Notes under the pieces: generated by a model
What the model saw: only the letters and a program-made list of their open reading frames with translations
Told to the model about the DNA's origin: nothing
Databases searched by the model: none
In this document: positions 16,170 to 24,052 of the stretch, piece after piece
Layout of the letters: the number at the start of each line of letters is the position of its first letter
How positions within the stretch are numbered: the first letter of the stretch is position 1
Program-made: the position numbers and the translations under genes
Origin: a virus
Reading direction: 5' to 3' (one strand)
Length of the DNA stretch: 45,777 nt
Virus record (IMG/VR): IMGVR_UViG_3300043775_003039
Location: 1 to 45,777 of that record

Positions 16170-17062
16170 TGTTGCTCTATTTTACCCTGATTTTGATTTT
16201 CAACAAAACGAGGAGGATTATTGGGATGTAGGGCTGCCAGGTCCTGATCAGAATACTGCCCCGATCTAATAGGATCTGCTGGCAAGGCATTGTGATTCAT
16301 AAGACCAAAGGTGAAAGATTTCAGCATTACGCTGACGATCTGAGATGTAAAGGTATCGTCTTCCTTTACTCCACCGAAGATAGCCTCAATCTTCTTGCGC
16401 TCATTAATATTGTCCTTGGCTAGTCCAATAAGCTCGGTGGCATTTCTAGCATTAGGCATAATGCCGTTGGCAGCCTGGATACCCTTGGACAATACCAAGT
16501 TGTCAAATAATGTCTCAAAAAGCTTTTGCATCTGATGCTGAGAGCACTTCTCAATGGCTTCGATCATCTCTCGACCACCAAAGATAGCTACTCGTTTCCA
16601 GAAAGCCTCTGTGCTGAACGGAGCAGAGCGCATGATTGGCTCTATGACCCAACGGTTTAAGTAACCGTAATTAGTCAGGTTGTCCAAAACGTCAAAGAAG
16701 CATTTGACGTAGTATTCGACGACAGGTGCTTCGTGCCCAACTACCTTTGCGACTTCCTCAAAGGAGTAGCTGGCTAGTACACGGGTGTCGACGTCCAGGC
16801 GATACGAAGGCCCATTCTCGTAGAGCATGAGAGCGTCAGCAATGTCTGGATGAGCGTCTTTGTACGCCTCGACAACGTCGACCGGCTCTTGGCGAATTAC
16901 CTTGAGCAGTGCGTAGAGTTCTCTTACGTACTTATCGTCGTCCTTGCGGGGTTCACGCCATTCGTCTAGTAGTTTGACTACATAGTTATAGCGCCAGTCT
17001 GGACTTTTAAGTCTACGTGGTGCCGGCTGGCGATTCGATAAAGATACGTTTGCTCTACGCAT
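16166..17062 (-). CDS. Helical protein with HTH-like segment, 298 aa
   Basis: The protein is helical and charged. Around residues 95-145, SFEEVAKVVGHEAPVVEYYV followed by FFDVLDNL and NRWVIEPI resembles a helix-turn-helix followed by the FFDV segment seen in several phage proteins of uncertain role, so DNA binding is possible. It is preceded by a basic start (MRRANVSLSNRQPAPRRLKS). The C terminus is polar and disordered (HPNNPPRFVENQNQGKIEQQ). It lies ten bases from the 192-aa gene and overlaps the 431-aa gene. Candidates include a head-module DNA-binding protein or a small terminase-like protein; the sequence does not decide. No catalytic residues are evident. Confidence 0.5.
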   Translation of the reverse strand: MRRANVSLSNRQPAPRRLKSPDWRYNYVVKLLDEWREPRKDDDKYVRELYALLKVIRQEPVDVVEAYKDAHPDIADALMLYENGPSYRLDVDTRVLASYSFEEVAKVVGHEAPVVEYYVKCFFDVLDNLTNYGYLNRWVIEPIMRSAPFSTEAFWKRVAIFGGREMIEAIEKCSQHQMQKLFETLFDNLVLSKGIQAANGIMPNARNATELIGLAKDNINERKKIEAIFGGVKEDDTFTSQIVSVMLKSFTFGLMNHNALPADPIRSGQYSDQDLAALHPNNPPRFVENQNQGKIEQQ

Positions 17063-17072
17063 TACGTCTTAT

Positions 17073-17651
17073 TTAGTCAGGCTTTTTAGTAAATCCAGCA
17101 GTCTGCTCAATTATGCCATCTCGGAGAGCTGGATGGACAGGGCTGTGGAGAGCTTTTGCTACACTACCAAAATAGCCTAGATTTTCTGGCTCTAGCTTTT
17201 TTAGCTTCTTAGCCGTATTAAACTCCTCAGCAATTGCCTTAATGGCTTTTCTTCTAGCTAAGGTAGTTAATAATCCCCCTCCTAATGCTCCGCCTGCAGC
17301 GCCGATGATGGCGCCAAGGTGTTTATCGCCAAGTCCTGCTCCAATGCCGTACCCGGCTGGACCTCCGATTGAAGCTCCTCCTAACGTACCAGCAAGCATG
17401 CTCAGCATTGGATACTTTACAGTCCAACTAACGTCCTCTGACGGAATGCCTGCAGCCTCAGCTAGAACTTGCGATATGTTATTTCTAACATGAGCGTGTC
17501 CGTATAGAGGCATTAAGCCTGGAACTCCATAAAGATAATCTGCTACTACGTGCCCCGGGTGGTTAGGATCTCCGAAAGGAACATCTTCTGCTTTTAGTCT
17601 TGCGGCCTGCTTTAACAGCATAGTGTGAACATTGTTTGCAATTTTGATCAT
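17073..17651 (-). CDS. Glycine-zipper membrane-active head protein, 192 aa
   Basis: The chosen start is the ATG at 17651, four bases after the stop of the 708-aa gene. The frame could extend to a TTG at 17684, but that overlaps the 708-aa gene. Residues 11-20 read MLLKQAARLK, the Lys-x-Ala motif. Residues 87-131 are an unbroken Gly/Ala-rich block (GGASIGGPAGYGIGAGLG, then GAIIGAAGGALGGGLLTTLA), typical of glycine-zipper segments that insert in membranes. A basic helix follows (ARRKAIKAIAEEF). Similar segments occur in phage proteins ejected with DNA. The 175-aa gene at 20522-21049 has the same build. An internal virion protein acting at the host envelope is inferred. Confidence 0.55.
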   Translation of the reverse strand: MIKIANNVHTMLLKQAARLKAEDVPFGDPNHPGHVVADYLYGVPGLMPLYGHAHVRNNISQVLAEAAGIPSEDVSWTVKYPMLSMLAGTLGGASIGGPAGYGIGAGLGDKHLGAIIGAAGGALGGGLLTTLARRKAIKAIAEEFNTAKKLKKLEPENLGYFGSVAKALHSPVHPALRDGIIEQTAGFTKKPD

Positions 17652-17655
17652 AGTA

Positions 17656-19782
17656 TTACACCAATTGGTTAAGGTCTGTTTCAACTGCAGATCCAGAGTC
17701 AGACTGAATCTTACGTTCCTTGAGCTTAAGAATCAGCTCGCCTAAGTGATTAAAGGTATTACGAACCGACTCTTCCATGCTGGGAATATCTTCCTGGCTA
17801 AAGCGCTCAGAGAACTTATCGCCATGGAAAAGCATCAGGAAGTAGATACGACCGAGTCTGTCCAAGGCCTGATTGAGATCGACCATGTACTGATCCAATG
17901 GCGTATCGATGTCGGCTCTATTGATCAGCTCAGAGATATTGGCTACGTCAAAGACATTGCGCTCGCCTGACTGAGCAGCCTGCATGATGTTGTCGACGGC
18001 CTGCTGATTCAAGGCCGGCTGAGTCTGGTTCATGCCGCTAATACCGTCTAGGACTCTCTGATTGAGCACGTTTCCAGGGGCGCCACTCATAGCACTCATA
18101 GTGTCGGCTTGCGGATACTGTTCCGGCACACCCAAAGTTGGATTCATGCCCATTGGGACTGGGGGAGTGTTCGGATTGAAGACCATGCCAGGATCAAAGA
18201 ACGGGCCTTGAGCCTTTTTCTGGAAGGTATAGCTGGCCTCCTCTAGAGCAGCCGCCTTCTTCAAGGCGTCCTTGGCCGTATCAATGCCAAATCCTACGCC
18301 GGCAACCAAAGTTACATATGCGTCCCGGCGAGTGGCCTGCTTGAACAGCAGCTTGCCATTGCAAGTGGCGGTAAATCCGCTTCTGTCCTTGGCAACCTTA
18401 ATTTCATCAAAGAGACCTTTGATCTTTGCGTCGATATCTCGAGCGTCTCCAAGATCGATCTTTGGGCAGGAGTACATCTTCGCCTTGAACGAGTGTACCT
18501 TCGCTGCCTTTGGTACATACAGCGTATTGTCGATAAGTCGCATACGGCGATACGCTGGAGACACGACGACCTTCTCCATGGGGTAGCCGCCATAGTGAAT
18601 CTTGTAAGTGGTGGCGCCGTCGAACTCAACCTTATCCGTTAGACAGAAAGGTGCAGACGCTTGAGATCCATCTGCCTCTACGAAGATATTGTAGGAGACT
18701 TGCTTATCGGAAACTCCGACAGTATCAGCAGTAGTCTTGGCGGACTCAGCCGAAGACAGCCCGTCCAAGAACTTCTTGAAGGCTTCAGTTCCGCCATCAA
18801 AAGAAGAAACAAAGGTCTTTACAGACTCTACGCAGCAAGGTGTGACTTTGTCGTTGTCGGTAGGAATGAAGACGTGCTTGTTGAAGTTGTCTACTCCAAG
18901 CTCCGGCATCATTACGCCACGTGCAAACGCTCCGCCCTTCATGAGCAGGTCGTACACGCAGGCGCCGTCCACAGCGTTAAGCTTCATTGGGCGCTGAATC
19001 TTGTAGGGAATCTTTCCTTCGCCTCTATTGTCTCGAAGGACGATGCCCTCCTCCAGTAGCTCCTGCTTCTCCGAATCAGTCATTGATTCAAATACAGGTT
19101 GAGGGCTATTGGCGTCGATGACCTCTACCTCTGGCACCTTCTCGTTGTCGAGCTGCTCGACTTTAGCCTGCTTGCATGAGCTAAGAGCCTCATACAACTC
19201 CTCGCCATAGGCTTCAGAAGCAAGCTTGTGCAGTCTTGGATTCTGCATTAGCGTACGAGTGTAGATATCCGCCAGACGGCAGTCAGCCTGCTTTAAAAAC
19301 GACGGAAACGTCCAGTCAAAGTTGACGGCCAAGCTCTGCATCTTATCCATGCTGAGCTTGGTGTTAATGGTTGGATTGTAGATTTTGCTTAGATCCAAAC
19401 CTGACTGCATGCCGACCATGACATCGCCACGGGACATGCCTGAAGGCTCTCCCAGTTCCTCTGGACGAGAGTTGAGCAGAGTGTCAACCCAGTTTTCCTT
19501 GTTGGGTACGAACTTGTCCTGATTCTGATTGTAAAGCAGCTCAGCGCCCTTTAGCTCTCCGTTCTTGTAGAAGACAGGAACGAACAACTGACGACCAGCT
19601 ACGTCAAACTTGAACAAGCCGATGGCCTGAGTGCCTTCGTCGTTCTTGTTTACGACCTCGAAGCCAAGCATGTAGTCGAGCAAATTGGGAATCTTGTCCC
19701 GAATGTAGGCAAAAGCCAGCTGAAAGAAATTCTGCTCGAATGATGCGTCGTCCGCAAGTTTAATGAGATTCTTTCTAGGCAT
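17656..19782 (-). CDS. Large virion-module protein, 708 aa
   Basis: No family is recognised. The N terminus (MPRKNLIKLADDASFEQNFF) carries an early LIKLA motif. Further motifs of that type occur as FLKQADC, LHKLASEA, LFKQATRR and FQKKAQGP. The middle (about 245-450) is mixed alpha/beta with GIVLRDNRGEGKIP and SPAYRRMRLIDNTLYVPKAA. Around residues 520-610 a low-complexity Pro/Met/Asn region (FNPNTPPVPMGMNP) connects to a C-terminal helical segment ending VETDLNQLV. I looked for RNA polymerase beta and DxDGD motifs and found none. It follows a hairpin in a 62-bp gap. Because of position and motifs it is likely a head-internal structural protein. Confidence 0.5.
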   Translation of the reverse strand: MPRKNLIKLADDASFEQNFFQLAFAYIRDKIPNLLDYMLGFEVVNKNDEGTQAIGLFKFDVAGRQLFVPVFYKNGELKGAELLYNQNQDKFVPNKENWVDTLLNSRPEELGEPSGMSRGDVMVGMQSGLDLSKIYNPTINTKLSMDKMQSLAVNFDWTFPSFLKQADCRLADIYTRTLMQNPRLHKLASEAYGEELYEALSSCKQAKVEQLDNEKVPEVEVIDANSPQPVFESMTDSEKQELLEEGIVLRDNRGEGKIPYKIQRPMKLNAVDGACVYDLLMKGGAFARGVMMPELGVDNFNKHVFIPTDNDKVTPCCVESVKTFVSSFDGGTEAFKKFLDGLSSAESAKTTADTVGVSDKQVSYNIFVEADGSQASAPFCLTDKVEFDGATTYKIHYGGYPMEKVVVSPAYRRMRLIDNTLYVPKAAKVHSFKAKMYSCPKIDLGDARDIDAKIKGLFDEIKVAKDRSGFTATCNGKLLFKQATRRDAYVTLVAGVGFGIDTAKDALKKAAALEEASYTFQKKAQGPFFDPGMVFNPNTPPVPMGMNPTLGVPEQYPQADTMSAMSGAPGNVLNQRVLDGISGMNQTQPALNQQAVDNIMQAAQSGERNVFDVANISELINRADIDTPLDQYMVDLNQALDRLGRIYFLMLFHGDKFSERFSQEDIPSMEESVRNTFNHLGELILKLKERKIQSDSGSAVETDLNQLV

Positions 19783-19801
19783 GTTTATCTCGAATAGGAA
19801 T

Positions 19802-19831
19802 TTACCTGACGGGGTTTCCCCCGCCAGGTAA
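19802..19831 (-). other. 13-bp GAAA-loop hairpin before the 708-aa gene
   Basis: On the minus strand a stem of 13 pairs (including one G-U) closes a GAAA tetraloop. The stem core is CGGGG with CCCCG, flanked by TTACCTG and CAGGTAA. No T tract follows. It lies in the 62-bp gap between the 194-aa and 708-aa genes, and has the same design as the hairpin after the capsid gene. Confidence 0.75.
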
Positions 19832-19844
19832 GAGTAGTTAGCTA

Positions 19845-20429
19845 TTAAACGTTGTGCTCGGCAACAACGATTACAATCTCAGCAGTGTCTCCTGCGGCAC
19901 CGCTACCGATGTTAGCACTGATTGCAGTCTGGCCTGCAATAACTAGGTTAGCTGCAGTAGCGTGTAGTGCTGCCTCTTTAGCCTTTCCTGAAGTGGCTGA
20001 GGCTGCAGTAAAGATAGGAGCAGTCGCATTAACAACGCTAGTGCCACCGGCAGTGAGAACCAAGGTCTCGTCTCCTCCAAGACCAGCAGTAGTGCGCATA
20101 AATACTGCCACTACAGTGCCTGGCTTGTGAATGGTCAAAGACGTATTGGCGGTATTTGAAGACAGGCTGAGATGATAGAAATCAAGGTTGGTGCCAAACT
20201 TGATCTTAGCATCTGCCATATCTCTCAGGATTGCCTGCTTAGCCAAAACTCCGGTAAAGTCTGCAGCACGCTCAGAGATGCACTCTACAGCGTTGTTCGC
20301 AAGTTCCTTGCCGTTGGGGCCAACGTATGCAAAGAATCTTGAGCCTCCAGAGGTGTTCTTGAAGATGTGCGTAGCAACGGAGAGTTTACGATAGTTTTCT
20401 AGATCTGAAAAAAGATTGTTATCTGCCAT
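19845..20429 (-). CDS. Putative abundant virion protein, 194 aa
   Basis: The family is not recognised. The first 95 residues are mixed (MADNNLFSDLENYRKLSVAT, then a VLAKQAILRDM motif). The second half is beta-rich and Ala/Thr/Gly-heavy (VLTAGGTSVVNATAPIFTAA), in the style of decoration or tail-tube-like proteins. It has a good AAAGGA ribosome site. A strong hairpin follows the stop codon, as also occurs after the capsid gene, which may mean a well-expressed transcript. A role in the virion is inferred from place and composition only. Confidence 0.5.
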   Translation of the reverse strand: MADNNLFSDLENYRKLSVATHIFKNTSGGSRFFAYVGPNGKELANNAVECISERAADFTGVLAKQAILRDMADAKIKFGTNLDFYHLSLSSNTANTSLTIHKPGTVVAVFMRTTAGLGGDETLVLTAGGTSVVNATAPIFTAASATSGKAKEAALHATAANLVIAGQTAISANIGSGAAGDTAEIVIVVAEHNV

Positions 20430-20479
20430 ATTATTTTCCTTTGGTAAATTGAAAGGGCCTTATTTAGACTAGTCCCAAT

Positions 20480-20529
20480 CTACTACTAGTTTTTATTAAA
20501 ACTGTCGACAGTAGGGGCAGTTTAAATTG
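20480..20529 (-). other. Intergenic segment with weak hairpin after 175-aa gene
   Basis: Right after the stop of the 175-aa gene, AAACTG and CAGTTT flank a 13-base loop that itself contains the palindrome ACTGTCGACAGT overlapping the 3' arm. The sequence TTTTAATAAAAAC follows. It might be a weak terminator, but the T tract is broken and the stem is short. The rest of the 92-bp gap holds no confident promoter. Confidence 0.3.
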
Positions 20530-21049
20530 CCCCTTCACCTCCAGCAGGAGCAGGTCTATTAAACCCCGGGAGGTTCTGCACGCCCTGGCCGAGGCCAAGG
20601 GCTCCAATACCCTTATTGAAAAGGCCACCAAGATAATCTATTCCGGCATCTACCTTAGCGCCACGTTCTGGGCTAGATTCGCCGTAGTACTGTAGACCAC
20701 CTGCGCCAAGGCCACCAAGACCACCACCGATGAGGCTACCCATGAGAGCAGAGCGGAGATAGCCGCGAAGACTCTTGTCCTTACCGAAAACAGCATTGGC
20801 CAACAAAGAAACGGGAAGGCCGGCAAGAGCGCCTGCGCCTGCGCCGATACCTACACCGGGACCATAGCGCTTTCCAGCTTCAAGAGCATCGCTGCCCATA
20901 GCCATAGCCTTGTCCATCATGCCGGGCTCAGCGCCACCAATCATGGGTTCCATATCCATGGTTCCCTTGTTTGCCTGCTTGTAGTGAATTAAAGTCGCCG
21001 CAATAAGAGGCTTCTTAACCTGTGCGAGTTCGTAAGCTTGTTTGATCAT
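20522..21049 (-). CDS. Glycine-zipper head-module protein, 175 aa
   Basis: The protein begins MIKQAYELAQ, with the Lys-x-Ala motif at the very start and a second one at YKQANKG (residues 23-29). A Met-rich acidic stretch (MDMEPMIGGAEPGMMDKAMA) follows. Two Gly/Ala-rich hydrophobic blocks (63-88 and 99-120, MGSLIGGGLGGLGAGGL) could be membrane-inserting. The end is Gly/Pro-rich. It has a strong GGAG ribosome site and a perfect extended -10 promoter upstream. It resembles the 192-aa protein in design. It immediately follows the RNA polymerase fragment gene, and may be an internal or ejected head protein. No homologue is recognised. Confidence 0.55.
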   Translation of the reverse strand: MIKQAYELAQVKKPLIAATLIHYKQANKGTMDMEPMIGGAEPGMMDKAMAMGSDALEAGKRYGPGVGIGAGAGALAGLPVSLLANAVFGKDKSLRGYLRSALMGSLIGGGLGGLGAGGLQYYGESSPERGAKVDAGIDYLGGLFNKGIGALGLGQGVQNLPGFNRPAPAGGEGAI

Positions 21050-21072
21050 AAATGCTCCTTTTAGGTAGAAAG

Positions 21073-21081
21073 ATTATAGCA
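21073..21081 (-). promoter_or_regulatory. Extended -10 promoter opening the head module
   Basis: The minus strand carries TGC followed by TATAAT (-10 at 21073-21078), a consensus extended -10. It lies in the 39-bp gap between the RNA polymerase fragment gene and the 175-aa gene. No consensus -35 is seen at the correct distance. The expected start site leaves a short leader with AAGGAG before the ATG. Confidence 0.55.
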
Positions 21082-21088
21082 CAAAAAA

Positions 21089-22948
21089 CTAGTAAGTGCC
21101 TTTAGGGCCCTTTGAGATTTCTCCAGTAGCCAAGGCGGGAATCCAAGATGTGCCGTGGATTTGAGATGTGGATCCACGTTGCACGTTATCCAAGAATGTC
21201 TTTTTAAGGTTAAATCCTCCGAGCTGGACCATCCAGTCTCGATCTCCAATAAGTGACATCATGGCTCTCGTCATGGTTGGCTTAAATGGAGGAGGATTTT
21301 TATGCGCAACCACTTCATTGAATCCGTTTTCTTTTAGCTCCTTAGCAACACTTGGAGTTATACGGGTTCCAATCGAATAGTGCAAAATTGGCTTCTCTAA
21401 AAAGTGATTTAGATACTTGCCTGGCTCCCCAGATACGAATCCCTGTCTGGGTTCGTAGCGAGATGCAAGATAGTCGTAGCTGACCAAATCTTCAGGATAC
21501 GTGCCAGGAACTACGTCCGGCTCTGTAATTTCCACCTGATTGATAAGCCCACGAGCCACGACTTCTACGTTTCTACGATGTGCTGGCAGGCCGTTCTCTT
21601 GTAGGGCAGACTTGAACTGCTGGACAAAACGGCGTCTAGCCTCGCCAATGCCTTTTAATTCTGCCAAATCTTTAGGATTGACTATGCCGTCTGAGAGTGC
21701 ATCTCCGGCTTCAATGGACTGGCCTGGCTTGACGGTTACGGCTTGATCTGTAGGCACATAGTATTTTTCATTATTTACGTGAACGTAATTACCGCCCTGT
21801 GGAGCAGGTTCGATCTTACCTACAATGCCATCTGCAGTCGTGACAGGAGCGCCGTCAGTAAAGGTTTTTGGAACTTCTACTAATTGGTTTAAATAGTTAA
21901 ATCCGGTAACACTGCGCTTAGCTTTGCCCTTTGCAACACCGCCACCGTGCTTTGAGTTAAGCATGCCTTGGCTTACAGGTTCAGCAATTGCCTGAGCGGC
22001 AGTGATGCCGACATTCATGCCGGTCTCGGCCAACTTACCGTGCTCTCTGACGCCTGCCGCCCAGCGAGGCAATCCGTTCATTGCGCTGACAGCGGCAATG
22101 GGAGAATAGATCATAAGTCTCTTTTTACCTGCTTGGGACAAAGACTTAAGAATGCTGGAGTCCAAGTATGTACCCTTCTTGAACTCTCCTTCGTCTCTAG
22201 CCAATATGGAGCCCATGTTGTCTGGGTCATCCGTATCAACCATCAGACCCTGGCCATCCTCGATATCCTCGTCTGTGACTACCAAGCGGTGAGCTGCGCC
22301 TGTAAGACGCTTGGCAAAGTAGCCTGCGTCACCTACTGCCAGTTTTACATCGATGGCGCCTGAGCGAGCACCGTAGGAGCCAGCCCAGTACTCGACCGGA
22401 TCTACGCCCTCGGAGTAAGAATTGACGACTGGGATTGGAACCGGGCGACCCTTGTTGTCGCTATACATCAAGTCGGTGCCAATCATGGAAGACAACTGAT
22501 TCTTGTTTCCACGGGCGCCTGCGTAAACCTGCATGGCAAAGGGATTCTCGGACTTCAAGGCCTCGTCGTACACCGAGTCAACCAGGTTGTCCTGGTACTT
22601 CAAGGTCGCATCTACAATCGCGGCGTCTCTCTGCTCGGGATCCTTTACGGTGCGTAATATGGTTCGAACGTCCTTTTTAAGAGCGTCGGTGATCTTGCTC
22701 TTGGCCTTGGTAGGCTTGAGGCTTTCCAAGGTAAAGCTGGATAGAGGCGACTGTCTTGCGCTCTTTAGACCAATTAGAGTCAGCTTCTGCACCATGTCCT
22801 TGTAGTCATCTGGCTTCATTGAAGTAGCCATCTGAGTAAGGAACTTGCGCATAGAGGACTTGTCCCAGACTCGAGCGTGGTCTCGGTGTTCCTCGGGAAG
22901 CGATGAATTGATGAGCAGTTGACCTACTGTGGTTATCGATGGTTCCAT
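21089..22948 (-). CDS. RNA polymerase beta-prime subunit, C-terminal half, 619 aa
   Basis: This matches the second half of bacterial RpoC, from the region after the catalytic NADFDGD onward. TTVGQLL (6-12) matches the TTVGRAIL region. [10 protein letters not shown] (143-152) and [19 protein letters not shown] (180-198) match the SGARGS and bridge-helix region. [20 protein letters not shown] (209-228) corresponds to [31 protein letters not shown] (314-324) is the trigger-loop region; Q327 and H334 align with the catalytic-loop Gln and His, while Met and Arg become L330 and N331. [18 protein letters not shown] (416-433) and [16 protein letters not shown] (577-592) match the jaw and C-terminal blocks. 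It has no cysteines, so the zinc site is lost. The ATG at 22948 has GAGG upstream; a GTG at 22972 is the alternative. It lies among head genes, suggesting a packaged polymerase. Confidence 0.85.
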   Translation of the reverse strand: [619 protein letters not shown]

Positions 22949-23820
22949 GGCGTGAGTACCTCGCTGCCACACTGAGTCTTGATTACCTTGTAATGAGAGT
23001 ATGGCGCAGCAAGAGCCAAAGAACTCTGCTTGCCAAACACTCCGGACATATCAGGGCCAAACCAGTCTATGGCTTTATTGGCAATAAACTCGTAGCCAGG
23101 CATTCTGGAGCCCATACCTAATAAGAATTGTCCAAGTCCTCGCAACTGTCTACCGAAGCTACCCATGCCGGAAGTCCAGTCATCGATCTTATTGGACATA
23201 TGCGTAGTGGCAGCATTTGCCATTAAAGATCTAACCAACGGAGAGTTTCTATCCAAGCTACCCATGATAGCTTGTGGCATCTGGCTAAACTGCTGATTTG
23301 CAGCGCTTTGCCCTACTACTGTTCCTAGCTGTGCTCCAGATCGCAATCCAAATGGATCCCATTGCCCGCTAGCCGTAGTGGCAAAAGGATTGGCATTTAG
23401 TCTAGTTGCACCTGCCGCTACTCCCTGGAGAGTTGGTCCCGCTCCAAGTCTTGCAGCATTGGTGTATCCGCCTACTGCTTGGACTGGATCTATACCTTGC
23501 AGCAATTGACCTGCGTATGGGCTGAAGTTACCAGAAGCAAATCCTCTAACTGCTGCAGGATCCTGAGACATCTGCAGTGCTCTTTGCCCCAAGGAGCTAA
23601 GTCCTTGCATGTACTCAGGACTGAATCCCCGGGTTTTAATTGCTTGATTGTATTCCGCAGATCCTGGTCTTAAATGGCCATAGGCCTGCAGATCCTTGGA
23701 TAGAGCAGAGCCCCAAGCCTGAGTATCAGTAGGAGATACATTAGGAGGCATAAGACTGCCTTGAAAGGCAGGCGGAGTGTAGGCTTGCTTTATTAGAAAT
23801 TGTTTAAGCAGGGGATCCAT
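22933..23820 (-). CDS. Head-module protein upstream of RNA polymerase gene, 295 aa
   Basis: The frame offers GTG at 23823 followed directly by ATG at 23820; the ATG is chosen. It overlaps the 82-aa gene by 17 bases and its own end overlaps the polymerase start by 16 bases, so the three genes are coupled. Residues 1-16 read MDPLLKQFLIKQAYTP, with a Lys-Gln-Ala-Tyr motif shared with the 175-aa protein. The body is Gly/Ser/Ala/Gln-rich, mixed low-complexity and helix. The C-terminal part (MSNKIDDWTSGMGSFGRQLR, then FLLGMGSRMPGYEFIANKAI) may be amphipathic. It could be an internal virion protein associated with the polymerase, but no homologue is recognised. Confidence 0.5.
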   Translation of the reverse strand: MDPLLKQFLIKQAYTPPAFQGSLMPPNVSPTDTQAWGSALSKDLQAYGHLRPGSAEYNQAIKTRGFSPEYMQGLSSLGQRALQMSQDPAAVRGFASGNFSPYAGQLLQGIDPVQAVGGYTNAARLGAGPTLQGVAAGATRLNANPFATTASGQWDPFGLRSGAQLGTVVGQSAANQQFSQMPQAIMGSLDRNSPLVRSLMANAATTHMSNKIDDWTSGMGSFGRQLRGLGQFLLGMGSRMPGYEFIANKAIDWFGPDMSGVFGKQSSLALAAPYSHYKVIKTQCGSEVLTPWNHR

Positions 23821-24052
23821 CACGTAAGTCCATTTTGTGCAGAGCTACCTGCTCCGGAGTCATTCCTGTAATCTGCTGTACTTCCTTGGCAAAATCCGGC
23901 AAACCTAAATGCGTAAATTTATAGGTGCCGGCTGCAGTCTCGGTAACAGCAAACACTACTCTGTCTTGGTCGTCGTAAATCAAAATCGAAGCCAGTTCTT
24001 TTTCATACTTGGCCGGAATCAGAACGTTTCGTTTTTGAGTACGTGCTCTCAT
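23804..24052 (-). CDS. Small conserved-looking protein, 82 aa
   Basis: This short alpha/beta protein starts MRARTQKRNVLIPAKYEKEL and includes ILIYDDQDRVVFAVTE and a helical end with ITGMTPEQVALHKMDL. The fold is not identified. Its ATG overlaps the stop of the 163-aa gene by one base (TGATG), indicating translational coupling. It sits in the tight group 163-82-295-polymerase. It has no cysteine or membrane span. A role as an accessory virion or polymerase-associated factor is only a contextual guess. Confidence 0.55.
   Translation of the reverse strand: MRARTQKRNVLIPAKYEKELASILIYDDQDRVVFAVTETAAGTYKFTHLGLPDFAKEVQQITGMTPEQVALHKMDLRDGSPA

Noticed and set aside
17652-17684. N-terminal extension of the Gly-zipper protein from a TTG
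   Set aside because: It would overlap the 708-aa gene and start with TTG without a ribosome site, whereas the ATG at 17651 follows the stop cleanly.
17656-19782. The 708-aa protein as the missing polymerase beta or beta-prime N-terminal part
   Set aside because: I looked for NADFDGD and DxDGD and for beta-subunit blocks and saw none; size alone does not support it.
20430-20521. Terminator or promoter in the gap before the 194-aa gene
   Set aside because: Only a short stem with a broken T tract and a TCGACA without a matching -10 are present, so it is listed only as a weak hairpin segment.
22948-22972. GTG start at 22972 for the polymerase fragment
   Set aside because: The ATG at 22948 has a GAGG ribosome site and starts near the TTVG block. 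The GTG site has only a distant AAGG. It is noted as the alternative.
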